Source of the DNA: Methanosarcinales archaeon
Lineage (GTDB): Archaea; Halobacteriota; Methanosarcinia; Methanosarcinales; Methanogasteraceae
NCBI GenBank assembly: GCA_030640725.1
Contig: DAOWIV010000065.1
Span: 1-7,194 of the forward strand
Length of the DNA: 7,194 nucleotides
Direction of reading: 5' to 3'
This document shows positions 1-5,243 of the stretch, one piece after another. A program made the translations under genes and the position numbers. The stretch's first letter is position 1. Every line of letters starts with the position of its first letter. The notes beneath the pieces are model-generated. The model was not told the origin of the DNA and did no database searches. It saw only the letters and a program-made list of their open reading frames with translations.

Positions 1-78
1 CGGATTATAGAGAAGATCATTGCTGACCAGACTGATGCAGAAGATACACGACAAAATCAAAACCATTTAAAAGATTAA
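1..78 (+). CDS. 3' end of an unrecognised protein gene (partial)
   Basis: Frame 1 is open from the window edge to a TAA at 76-78 and encodes 25 residues ending NQNHLKD. The other two forward frames are closed early, by a TAG and a TGA. The tail is charged and hydrophilic (RIIEKIIADQTDAED...), as many soluble protein C-termini are. It is too short to assign to a family. It is in the same orientation as mvk, but a box A lies between them, so mvk probably has its own promoter. The stretch could also be a chance open frame. Confidence 0.4.
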   Translation, partial: RIIEKIIADQTDAEDTRQNQNHLKD

Positions 79-123
79 CTGAATGAAAGAATATCTGAAA
101 AAAATAGGTAATTCCTGATCCCC

Positions 124-133
124 GATATAAAAA
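124..133 (+). promoter_or_regulatory. Candidate box A (TATA) promoter of mvk
   Basis: GATATAAAAA lies in an otherwise non-coding stretch upstream of mvk. Archaeal box A elements sit about 26 bases before the transcription start, which would put the start near 154. That is downstream of the first in-frame ATG at 149 and supports translation from the ATG at 188. There is no strong purine-rich BRE upstream, so this rests on position and AT content. Confidence 0.4.
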
Positions 134-187
134 GCAAACAATGCTCGAATGGCAGAAGAAACATCAGGATACGAGAATGAAGCTAAC

Positions 188-1117
188 ATGACCACAACCT
201 GCTCTGCACCCGGAAAGATATACCTCTTCGGCGAACACGCGGTAGTCTACGGCAAGCGAGCGATCGCATCTGCAATCAACCTCCGCACCACCGCAACAGT
301 CGCAGAATCTGACCGGACGACGATCTCGTCCCTTCTCGGAACAACTGGCATCGATTACGCGGTGCATCCATACATCTCGCGGTGCATCGAATCGCTCAAC
401 ATCCCCGCAGTCTCAATTAAGATCGACTCCGAAATCCCGGTCGGCTCAGGACTCGGATCGTCGGCTGCTGCGGTGATCGCAACGCTTGGCGCGCTCAATT
501 TCGAGTTTGATCTTGGAATGACCCACACAGCGCTCGCACAAGCCGGGCACGCAATCGAGCAGGATGTCCAGGGCACGGCATCGCCGACCGACACCGCAGT
601 CTCGACGATGGGCGGCACCATGCTGATAACACCCGGAGTATCGGCGTCGAGACTGCGGCTGATAGAGTGCAGCATCGTGATCGGGGACACAGAAGAGTTC
701 TCTTCCACAAAAGAACTTGTGGGAAACGTCAGAATCCTGCATGAGAGCTACCCCGGGGTCATGGACTCGATATTCGATACCATAGACCACCTGTCAGAGA
801 TCGGCGTGCCCTTAATCGAGAGACGCGATTACCGGTCGGTTGGGGAACTGATGAACATCGATCACGGGCTTCTGGATGCGATCGGCGTCGGAAGCGCGAA
901 ACTCTCGCGACTGGTGTACGCTGCCAGAGACGCAGGCGCGTATGGTGCGAAGATCACGGGCGCTGGCGGCGGCGGGTGTATCGTTGCGCTTGTCAGCGGT
1001 TCGGGTGTCGGTGGTGGTGCTGACGCGGTTGCTTCGGCGATCAACGACGCCGGGGGGCGTGCGATCAGGACGAAGGCGAGTGAGGATGGGGTTCGCGTGA
1101 GGAAGCAAGTTATATAA
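188..1117 (+). CDS. mvk: Mevalonate kinase
   Basis: GHMP-family kinase that phosphorylates mevalonate to mevalonate-5-phosphate in the cytoplasm, feeding archaeal isoprenoid lipid synthesis. The predicted protein has 309 residues, normal for archaeal enzymes. Seen in order: the N-terminal APGKIYLFGEHAVVYG with Lys10; the ATP-binding loop PVGSGLGSSAAA at 84-95; Glu124 in the AIEQDVQG segment and Asp135 in SPTDTAVST, the positions expected for the metal ligand and catalytic base; and the C-terminal glycine motif KITGAGGGG at 255-263. An ATG at 149 would add 13 residues, but it lies upstream of the likely transcription start, and MTTTCSAPGK is the usual family N-terminus. The gene appears complete. 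A diverged second copy of its last quarter lies beyond the next two genes, so the present 3' end may be a replacement. The stop codon overlaps a box A for the following gene. Confidence 0.95.
   Translation: MTTTCSAPGKIYLFGEHAVVYGKRAIASAINLRTTATVAESDRTTISSLLGTTGIDYAVHPYISRCIESLNIPAVSIKIDSEIPVGSGLGSSAAAVIATLGALNFEFDLGMTHTALAQAGHAIEQDVQGTASPTDTAVSTMGGTMLITPGVSASRLRLIECSIVIGDTEEFSSTKELVGNVRILHESYPGVMDSIFDTIDHLSEIGVPLIERRDYRSVGELMNIDHGLLDAIGVGSAKLSRLVYAARDAGAYGAKITGAGGGGCIVALVSGSGVGGGADAVASAINDAGGRAIRTKASEDGVRVRKQVI
1110..1117 (+). promoter_or_regulatory. Box A overlapping the mvk stop codon, probable promoter of the small-ORF/PIN pair
   Basis: TTATATAA is a near-ideal archaeal box A, and its last three bases are the TAA stop of mvk. 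Transcription would start near 1140, leaving a leader of about 55 bases before the ATG at 1197 and keeping the ribosome-binding site there. A second TATATA at 1169-1174 is also possible, but it would give an essentially leaderless message and exclude that site. Confidence 0.5.
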
Positions 1118-1184
1118 ACACGCCGGCGAATAGAAAGCAAAATACGGGCTCTATGCTTAAGCACAGGATATATACCAAACTCGA

Positions 1185-1192
1185 GAGGCGAT
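1185..1192 (+). promoter_or_regulatory. Shine-Dalgarno site of the 77-aa gene
   Basis: GAGGCGAT differs at one base from the GAGGTGAT complement of the archaeal 16S 3' end. It lies four bases before the ATG at 1197. The same four-base spacing occurs at the PIN gene and at dnaG, which supports this start. Confidence 0.6.
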
Positions 1193-1196
1193 CTAA

Positions 1197-1430
1197 ATGA
1201 AACTCGATGCAACACAGGCGGCAAAAATCGCTAAAAATTATTTCGAAGAGACGAAAACTCATCATTACTTCTTGTTTGAAACGATTAAAATTGCGTACGA
1301 TGGTGAGGAGTACTGGATCGTAGATTGCGAAGTGAAGAATATATTCGAGGAAGAAAGCAGAGAATATCTGGTACGTATCAGGGATGGGGATGGTACCATC
1401 GCTGATGTCGAAATAAAACAGCCAGCGTAA
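1197..1430 (+). CDS. Small acidic protein paired with a PIN nuclease (possible antitoxin)
   Basis: Encodes 77 residues with no signal peptide or membrane segment. The N-terminus (MKLDATQAAKIAKNYFEE) reads as an amphipathic helix. It is followed by alternating strand-like segments (YFLFETIKIAYDGEEYWIVDCEVKN, then EYLVRIRDGDGTIADVEI), suggesting a small alpha/beta fold of the PepSY or cystatin-like kind. Acidic residues clearly outnumber basic ones. The start is supported by the upstream GAGGCGAT. The PIN gene begins 19 bases after this stop, so the two are almost certainly co-transcribed. Position before a PIN protein suggests an antitoxin or partner role, but the sequence lacks a recognisable DNA-binding antitoxin fold such as AbrB or ribbon-helix-helix, so this is inference. 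Base composition is AT-rich compared with mvk, which hints at acquisition. Confidence 0.75.
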   Translation: MKLDATQAAKIAKNYFEETKTHHYFLFETIKIAYDGEEYWIVDCEVKNIFEEESREYLVRIRDGDGTIADVEIKQPA

Positions 1431-1439
1431 CTATAAATG

Positions 1440-1445
1440 GGTGAT
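1440..1445 (+). promoter_or_regulatory. Shine-Dalgarno site deciding the PIN gene start
   Basis: GGTGAT ends four bases before the ATG at 1450. A GTG at 1441 in the same frame lies inside this site, so it is part of the ribosome-binding sequence rather than the initiation codon. Confidence 0.65.
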
Positions 1446-1449
1446 ACAA

Positions 1450-1977
1450 ATGGCACCGCCCCATAAACCGAAAAAGCGGGTTAGAGCTCCCAAGAATGTA
1501 ATAATCGATACCGTACCCCTCCTATTGTTCTTAACAGGGATATATGATAAAAAAGTAATATCCAAATTTAAAAGACTTAAGAAATATGGATATGATGATA
1601 AAAGTTTCGAGATTCTTCAACTGTTTTTAGCATACTCAAAAACTATTACTGTGACTCCCGGCGTATTGTCAGAGGTTTCAAATTTTGCAGAACAGCTTAA
1701 AAGTGACCGTTTCGCCGGATTGATCCGGGATAACCTTGAAATCTTAGAGACTATGGGTGAAATATACATCTCAAAAGATACTATTCTTGACTCGGATGAA
1801 ATATTTAAATTTGGGTTCGCAGACACTTCTATAATTTTTGCGGCTAAAAATAGCGATGGAGGGGTGCTAACCAAGGATTGTCGACTCTGTTCATACTGTC
1901 AAAAATTAGGGATCAGGGCATACCACCTCGATCGTATTTTGGAGATGGGAGTGCCATTTAAGCATACCATGTTTTAG
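1450..1977 (+). CDS. PIN-domain ribonuclease, possible toxin
   Basis: Encodes 175 residues with the acidic pattern of PIN-domain metal-dependent RNases: Asp20 in NVIIDTVPLL, Glu75 in TPGVLSEVSN, Asp125 in FGFADTSIIF and Asp143 in VLTKDCRL. These form the four-acid Mg2+/Mn2+ site known from VapC-like proteins, where the target is RNA. It is longer than a typical VapC (about 130-140 residues), with a basic N-terminal extension (KPKKRVRAPK) and an extended middle, so a direct VapC assignment is not safe. It follows a small co-directional gene, as toxins follow antitoxins. G+C is low: 34 of 120 bases at 1501-1620 by hand count, against 41 of 60 at 541-600 in mvk. This points to horizontal acquisition. 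Its stop codon lies four bases from the start of the displaced mvk fragment. Confidence 0.8.
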   Translation: MAPPHKPKKRVRAPKNVIIDTVPLLLFLTGIYDKKVISKFKRLKKYGYDDKSFEILQLFLAYSKTITVTPGVLSEVSNFAEQLKSDRFAGLIRDNLEILETMGEIYISKDTILDSDEIFKFGFADTSIIFAAKNSDGGVLTKDCRLCSYCQKLGIRAYHLDRILEMGVPFKHTMF

Positions 1978-1981
1978 TCGA

Positions 1982-2187
1982 ATAGCTTTTTCCAGCGAGA
2001 TCAACGCGCTGATGCATGCCGCGAGAGGCGGGGGCGCGTGGGGTGCAAAGATCACAGGCGCAGGCGGCGGCTGCATTGTTGCACTTGCCGAGGGGGGGCG
2101 GCGGATGCTGTTTCTTCTGCGATTGAGGACGCGGGAGGGCATGCAATCATCACTGAGGCAAGTGGGAAGGGAGTTGCGGCATGGTGA
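1982..2187 (+). pseudogene. Displaced, frameshifted 3' fragment of a mevalonate kinase gene
   Basis: Reading from 1982 gives IAFSSEINALMHAAR, then GAWGAKITGAGGG and CIVALAEGG. This aligns with mvk residues from about 232 on (IGVGSAKLSRLVYAAR, GAYGAKITGAGGGG, CIVAL). After the run of seven G at 2092-2098 the homology continues in another frame as ADAVSSAIEDAGGHAI and ends at TGA 2185-2187. One more G would restore the frame. One Gly codon of the GAGGGG motif is also missing. The first 230 or so codons are absent, so no functional kinase can be made. It is clearly diverged from the intact mvk end in both codons and residues (for example it ends KGVAAW rather than VRKQVI), so it is not a recent tandem copy. 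The G-run could hide a sequencing error, but the truncation stands regardless. Confidence 0.85.
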
Positions 2188-2229
2188 GCAAAATGCTGGC
2201 TACAGGGGGCAATCTGAATAGAACTTGAC

Positions 2230-2310
2230 GTGGAGGGCGGCGGCGTGGGTGCCGATGTCGCTGCTGATGCCAATACCGATGTTTTTGCGTCTGCGATCAA
2301 AGACATTGTT
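2230..2310 (+). other. Possible third, shorter remnant of a mevalonate kinase 3' end
   Basis: The conceptual reading GGGVGADVAADANTDVFASAIKDI contains FASAIKD preceded by glycine- and alanine-rich sequence. This resembles the GGGADAVASAIND segment of mvk. Over 24 aligned bases (1028-1051 against 2284-2307) I count 17 identical. The match is short and low in complexity, so it may be chance. The reading is open in frame with the next gene and can look like an N-terminal extension of it, but it does not resemble any part of that family. Confidence 0.3.
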
Positions 2311-2348
2311 TCAGAGCGGCATCATCCCTCCAAAGTGTTTACAAACCA

Positions 2349-2352
2349 GAGG
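2349..2352 (+). promoter_or_regulatory. Shine-Dalgarno site deciding the marker protein 8 start
   Basis: GAGG, in the context CAGAGGACC, lies nine bases before the ATG at 2362. That is the register seen at the other GAGGTGAT-type sites in this window. It supports starting at 2362 rather than at the upstream in-frame GTG at 2230, whose product would begin with mvk-like debris. Confidence 0.5.
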
Positions 2353-2361
2353 ACCCCAGAA

Positions 2362-3210
2362 ATGTTCATCATGCCACATATAATGGAGATGCTCGGAACG
2401 ACGCGGGTCACAGTGGAGGATGGACGGGTCATCGATGTCGGCAAGCCCCGCATCAGGTGGTGCCCGCTCTTTGACAGGGTGCACAGCATAAAAGAGATCA
2501 CCGAGGATGCGGTCCGTGCGAACATGGAATTCCGGATAGCAGAACTCGGAATGTTCACACCAGCCCGTAACCTCGATGTGGATGTTTTTGTGAACTTTGG
2601 CGCATCCGAAGTGATGATGACCGGGCTTCGCACCGGACTTATCGAGACGACGGTTACAGCATGTGATGGCGCGGGCACGGTCATAACAGATAATCCCGGG
2701 CTCGTTCAGGGCATGGGCGCACAGATATCGGGGCTTATCGAGACCGAGCCGATTCCGGAAATCATCGAGGGAATCAGGGAGCGCGGCGGGACGGTCGTTG
2801 ACGAGGATGCGGCAAGCATCGATCCTGCCACGGGCGTGCGCCGTGCAGTCGAACATGGATACGGGCGGATCGCAGTCACGGTCATCGATCCGGGCACGGC
2901 GCTTGAGATCAGGGAACTTGAGTCCGAACTTGGCATAACAACGATCATTATCGCTGCACACATCACAGCGCTTCCCAGGTCAGAGATCGAGGATCTACTG
3001 GGGCTGGTGGATATCATAACAGGCTGCGCATCAAAACACGTCCGCAATCTCGTAAAGCCGCTTGCGCAGGTCGGAACCGCGATTCCGCTATTTGCACTCA
3101 CGTCGGCTGGAAAAGAACTCCTGATCGAGCGGGCAAAGGAGATTACAACGTCGGTTCTGATCAACACGACACCGCTTCCTGTGCTGCCGGAGGAGAGGCA
3201 GCCGGTTTAG
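2362..3210 (+). CDS. mmp8: Methanogenesis marker protein 8 (DUF2099)
   Basis: Encodes 282 residues matching the DUF2099/marker 8 family, found almost entirely in methanogens and related methane oxidisers. Its biochemical role is not established. Recognisable segments are HIMEMLGTTRVTVEDGRVIDVG at the N-terminus, RWCPLF (Cys34), FRIAELGMFTPAR, ACDGAGTVITDNPGLVQGMG (Cys101), IDPATGVRRAVEHGYGRIAVTV, TGCASKHVR (Cys222) and QVGTAIPLFALTSAGKELL. Three well-separated cysteines could be ligands, but this is inference. There is no signal peptide or membrane helix, so it is probably cytoplasmic. The open frame extends upstream to a GTG at 2230, but the added 44 residues look like mevalonate kinase debris and the GAGG site favours 2362. 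In-frame ATGs at 2371 and 2383 are alternatives. Its presence ties the organism to methane or related C1 metabolism. It faces dnaG convergently. Confidence 0.9.
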   Translation: MFIMPHIMEMLGTTRVTVEDGRVIDVGKPRIRWCPLFDRVHSIKEITEDAVRANMEFRIAELGMFTPARNLDVDVFVNFGASEVMMTGLRTGLIETTVTACDGAGTVITDNPGLVQGMGAQISGLIETEPIPEIIEGIRERGGTVVDEDAASIDPATGVRRAVEHGYGRIAVTVIDPGTALEIRELESELGITTIIIAAHITALPRSEIEDLLGLVDIITGCASKHVRNLVKPLAQVGTAIPLFALTSAGKELLIERAKEITTSVLINTTPLPVLPEERQPV

Positions 3211-3254
3211 ATAAGGAACGCAAAACCTTCACGAATCTACAGACGATCAATCGG

Positions 3255-3287
3255 AAAAAAAGTAAAACCGCAGAGAATACCTCTGCG
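3255..3287 (-). terminator. Intrinsic-type terminator of dnaG
   Basis: Immediately after the dnaG stop on the minus strand there is a perfect 7-base inverted repeat, CGCAGAG/CTCTGCG, with a 5-base loop (3269-3287). A T-rich tract ending in seven T follows (the A run at 3255-3261 on the plus strand). No comparable T tract follows on the plus strand, so it serves dnaG rather than marker protein 8. Confidence 0.65.
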
Positions 3288-4487
3288 TTACAGGCTGGAT
3301 GCAGTCATAATCTTGACTGCTGTCGGGTGTTTGGTGATGTGCCCCAGTTCAGCCCCGACAAGACATTTAACGTTCTTTTCAGCGGCGATGTCCAGTATTC
3401 GCTGGGTAACCATCCCGTCAAAGACCACACTTTCGATGCTATCGGTACACGACTTCAGTGAAGAAGCCAGATCCCGCACAGCGACCTCGTTGATGATGTT
3501 GGTGTCGCTATCAAGCAGCCGCGCGTTGCTCGTGTTCAGTAGATCTGTCACGTGTGGTTGCAACTCAGAATCAGGTTCCGGCTTCCCGACCGTGCGAGGT
3601 TTTACAAGAACTTTTTTGCGTGACTCCACACCGTGGCGTTTTCGCTTTGTATCGGGAGATGGTTTGTAACTGACCAGTGCCTGTTCGACAGGCTCTTTCT
3701 GGCGCAGCGCAGTCACGATCTCCTTCTGAACGAGATCTTCAACACCCTTGCCGTCAGGAGCGCGTGCGACAAAATCGAGATCAGCTACCTGCAGCAGTTC
3801 CTTGATAATCAGCTCACCACCACGATCTCCATCTGTGAAAGCGGTGACTGTCTTTTCCTTGCACAGTGGTATGATCGACTCAGGGATACACGTCCCGCCG
3901 ACGGCGATCGCGTTTTTGATCCCGTATCGCAGCAGGGTAAGGACGTCTGCGCGCCCTTCCACGATGATGATCGCATCGGAATTCACCACATTGGGACCCG
4001 CTGGAAGTTTATCCTTGCCCCATTCAGTGATCTCTTCAATTCTCACAGCTTTCTTGACTTCCTCGGTAATTTCCTGGCTTTCCAGGACTGTTTGATCGAA
4101 CATGTCGGTCAGAACGTACTTTGCCTTCTCGATGATCTGTTTTCTCTTCGAAGCACGCACATCAACCACTTTCTCAAGCGTTATGTGTGCGATGCACGGT
4201 CCAACCCGATCGATCGTCTCGAGTGATGCTGCCAGAATAGCAGTCTCGATGCGATCGAGGCTTGATGGAATTGTAATCGTTCCTGCCGACTTACCGGCTT
4301 TAGGAGCGATGTTCACATCGATTCTCCCGATTCTCCCGGTTTTCTGAAGATCGCGTAGATCAAGATCGTTGCCCAGTAACCCCTCGGTTTGCCCAAAGAC
4401 CGCCCCAACTACATCAGGGCGTTCAACGATCCCCTCTGCAGTTATCGCAGCTCGAATGACGTATTTCGTTGTATCAGAATCTTGCAT
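3288..4487 (-). CDS. dnaG: Archaeal DnaG (TOPRIM primase-like protein)
   Basis: Encodes 399 residues of the archaeal DnaG family. The family has a bacterial-type primase core and is known as a core component of the archaeal RNA exosome, with some primase activity reported. The N-terminal domain starts MQDSDTTKYVIRAAI and includes the diagnostic VVGAVFGQTEGLLG and LDLRDLQKTGRIGRI. The TOPRIM domain spans about 170-245, with Glu177 in IIIVEGRADV and the DxD acids Asp219 and Asp221 in FTDGDRGGEL. A basic, low-complexity linker (about 275-307) leads to the C-terminal domain that in the family contacts the exosome. A GTG nine bases upstream (4496) lies inside the GAGGTGAT ribosome-binding site, so ATG 4487 is the start. 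A hairpin terminator follows the stop. The upstream 310 bases contain unusual repeats (see other entries). The gene appears intact. Confidence 0.96.
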   Translation of the reverse strand: MQDSDTTKYVIRAAITAEGIVERPDVVGAVFGQTEGLLGNDLDLRDLQKTGRIGRIDVNIAPKAGKSAGTITIPSSLDRIETAILAASLETIDRVGPCIAHITLEKVVDVRASKRKQIIEKAKYVLTDMFDQTVLESQEITEEVKKAVRIEEITEWGKDKLPAGPNVVNSDAIIIVEGRADVLTLLRYGIKNAIAVGGTCIPESIIPLCKEKTVTAFTDGDRGGELIIKELLQVADLDFVARAPDGKGVEDLVQKEIVTALRQKEPVEQALVSYKPSPDTKRKRHGVESRKKVLVKPRTVGKPEPDSELQPHVTDLLNTSNARLLDSDTNIINEVAVRDLASSLKSCTDSIESVVFDGMVTQRILDIAAEKNVKCLVGAELGHITKHPTAVKIMTASSL

Positions 4488-4491
4488 GTAA

Positions 4492-4499
4492 ATCACCTC
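4492..4499 (-). promoter_or_regulatory. Shine-Dalgarno site deciding the dnaG start
   Basis: On the minus strand GAGGTGAT is a full match to the archaeal anti-Shine-Dalgarno complement and ends four bases before the ATG at 4487. It contains the in-frame GTG that automatic callers may choose as the start, giving three extra residues. Confidence 0.8.
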
Positions 4500-4588
4500 T
4501 ACAAAAACAGCCGTATGATTGTGCCACTCGCATTGATGTATTCACGCTTTACTGCGGTACATTGTTACAGTATCTCTCTTTCTTATTA

Positions 4589-4603
4589 CGTGAACGTTTC
4601 ACG
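4589..4603. repeat. Inverted repeat CGTGAA-CGT-TTCACG in the dnaG leader region
   Basis: Perfect 6-base arms around a 3-base centre, about 100 bases upstream of dnaG. It could be a hairpin in the leader RNA or a dimeric protein-binding site. No T tract follows it on either strand, so it is not an intrinsic terminator. Confidence 0.5.
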
Positions 4604-4621
4604 AACGCGATTTGATGATTA

Positions 4622-4693
4622 GCCCATCCTTCCCCGCTCTGCAAGCCCAACATGACATGCAGAAATTACAACCGATTTCGGGGCATTCCGGGC
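4622..4693 (-). other. Nested inverted-repeat element, candidate structured leader or small RNA
   Basis: Three inverted repeats are nested about one centre: GCCC/GGGC (4622-4625 with 4690-4693), CCCCG/CGGGG (4632-4636 with 4679-4683) and TCTGCA/TGCAGA (4638-4643 with 4658-4663). The outer two are separated by six bases on each side, a symmetric internal loop that is purine-rich on the minus strand (GGAATG opposite AAGGAT). A box A-like sequence lies about 26 bases before the first base on the minus strand. The layout therefore fits the 5' end of a dnaG leader or a separate small RNA. It does not fit a tRNA cloverleaf and I do not recognise a known family. DNA-level binding sites are an alternative. 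Confidence 0.4.
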
Positions 4694-4714
4694 TATTGCA
4701 AGCATTAATCATTG

Positions 4715-4727
4715 ACTATTTTTATTG
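4715..4727 (-). promoter_or_regulatory. Candidate box A for dnaG or the nested-repeat RNA
   Basis: On the minus strand CCAATAAAAATAG is AT-rich and box A-like, centred near 4721. The expected transcription start is near 4695, the edge of the nested repeat element, which would give dnaG a leader of about 208 bases. The BRE is not clear. Confidence 0.35.
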
Positions 4728-4731
4728 GATC

Positions 4732-4758
4732 TGGTACTTAATGTACCATTGGTGTACC
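4732..4758. promoter_or_regulatory. Operator-like palindrome with an extra half-site
   Basis: TGGTAC-TTAAT-GTACCA (4732-4748) is a perfect 6-base inverted repeat. A further GTACC at 4754-4758 sits 11 bases, about one helical turn, after the GTACC of the palindrome. It lies just upstream of the candidate minus-strand box A and downstream of the TOPRIM gene. This is a typical arrangement for a dimeric regulator, though the factor is unknown. Another GGTAC occurs at 4555-4559. Confidence 0.4.
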
Positions 4759-4799
4759 TATCTATGGACGGCACTATAATAAAGTTACGGTTCCCAATT

Positions 4800-5243
4800 T
4801 TATTTGATATGTTTAATAATTTTTATGGTGCTCTGTTGCAATCCTGCGAGATACCGTCCAAGCCCCTGCACGTCTTTTATATCCTTTTGCACCAGTTTTT
4901 TCAGGCGGTCGCGCAAGCTGGTATCGACCGTCACATTATAAGGCTGTAAATACATGGCGATCCGTTGCGCCAGTTCGTTGCCCCTGCGATCCCAGTCGGT
5001 CAGCACGATCACAGAATCGCTGCCATACGCGAGCGTATCCGCAAAATTCAGCAGTGGCTGCCCGCCCAGAGGCACGATCTTACCGTATATCCCGAGATTG
5101 CGCAGCGATGTCACATCATGCTTCCCTTCTACCACGATCACCGCGCCACCACCTGCTTGTTCCCTGATATCCTGAAGTACGCGCTCGATCATCTCGCATC
5201 TGAGCGCATCCTCCTTACTTCGTGCAGTCATCAGCCGTATCAT
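4800..5243 (-). CDS. Small stand-alone TOPRIM protein (UPF0292/RNase M5-like)
   Basis: Encodes 147 residues, almost all one TOPRIM domain: Glu39 in AVIVVEGKHDV, then Asp83 and Asp85 in VIVLTDWDRRGNEL, the metal-binding acids of the fold. A short helical N-terminus precedes it, and a charged C-terminal helix (RDRLKKLVQKDIKDVQ) and a lysine-rich tail follow. Size and motif order resemble the archaeal UPF0292 group and the catalytic half of RNase M5. A role in nucleic acid cleavage is plausible but unproven for the archaeal group. The start is uncertain: ATG 5243 overlaps the preceding gene by 29 bases, ATG 5231 is an alternative, and neither has a good ribosome-binding site. Translational coupling with the upstream DUF167 gene is therefore likely. 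It is the second TOPRIM protein in the window, but clearly distinct from DnaG. Confidence 0.85.
   Translation of the reverse strand: MIRLMTARSKEDALRCEMIERVLQDIREQAGGGAVIVVEGKHDVTSLRNLGIYGKIVPLGGQPLLNFADTLAYGSDSVIVLTDWDRRGNELAQRIAMYLQPYNVTVDTSLRDRLKKLVQKDIKDVQGLGRYLAGLQQSTIKIIKHIK

Noticed and set aside
149..187. N-terminal extension of mevalonate kinase from ATG 149
   Set aside because: The ATG lies before the probable transcription start, has no ribosome-binding site, and the 13 residues have no family counterpart.
881..2187. A tRNA-type attachment site or integrase-driven island
   Set aside because: No integrase, tRNA or exact long direct repeat is visible at the boundaries. The repeat is a diverged gene end, so only a general replacement model is supported.
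2012..2221. A 69-codon open frame starting MHAARGGGAWGAK that could be called a small gene
   Set aside because: Its first half is the mevalonate kinase C-terminal motif and its second half is out-of-frame sequence after the G7 run, so it is part of the remnant, not a gene.
2311..2961. Long minus-strand frame of 216 codons opposite marker protein 8
   Set aside because: It is antisense to a strongly recognisable protein, is rich in Cys, His and Arg, and shows no coherent motif; it is a shadow frame.
3633..4226. Plus-strand frame of 197 codons opposite dnaG
   Set aside because: It lies entirely within dnaG, whose motifs are unambiguous, and encodes no recognisable domain.
4622..4693. A tRNA on the minus strand, given about 72 bases with pairing ends
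   Set aside because: The ends pair over only four bases, there is no TTC-type T loop or D arm, and the inner repeats are concentric rather than cloverleaf.
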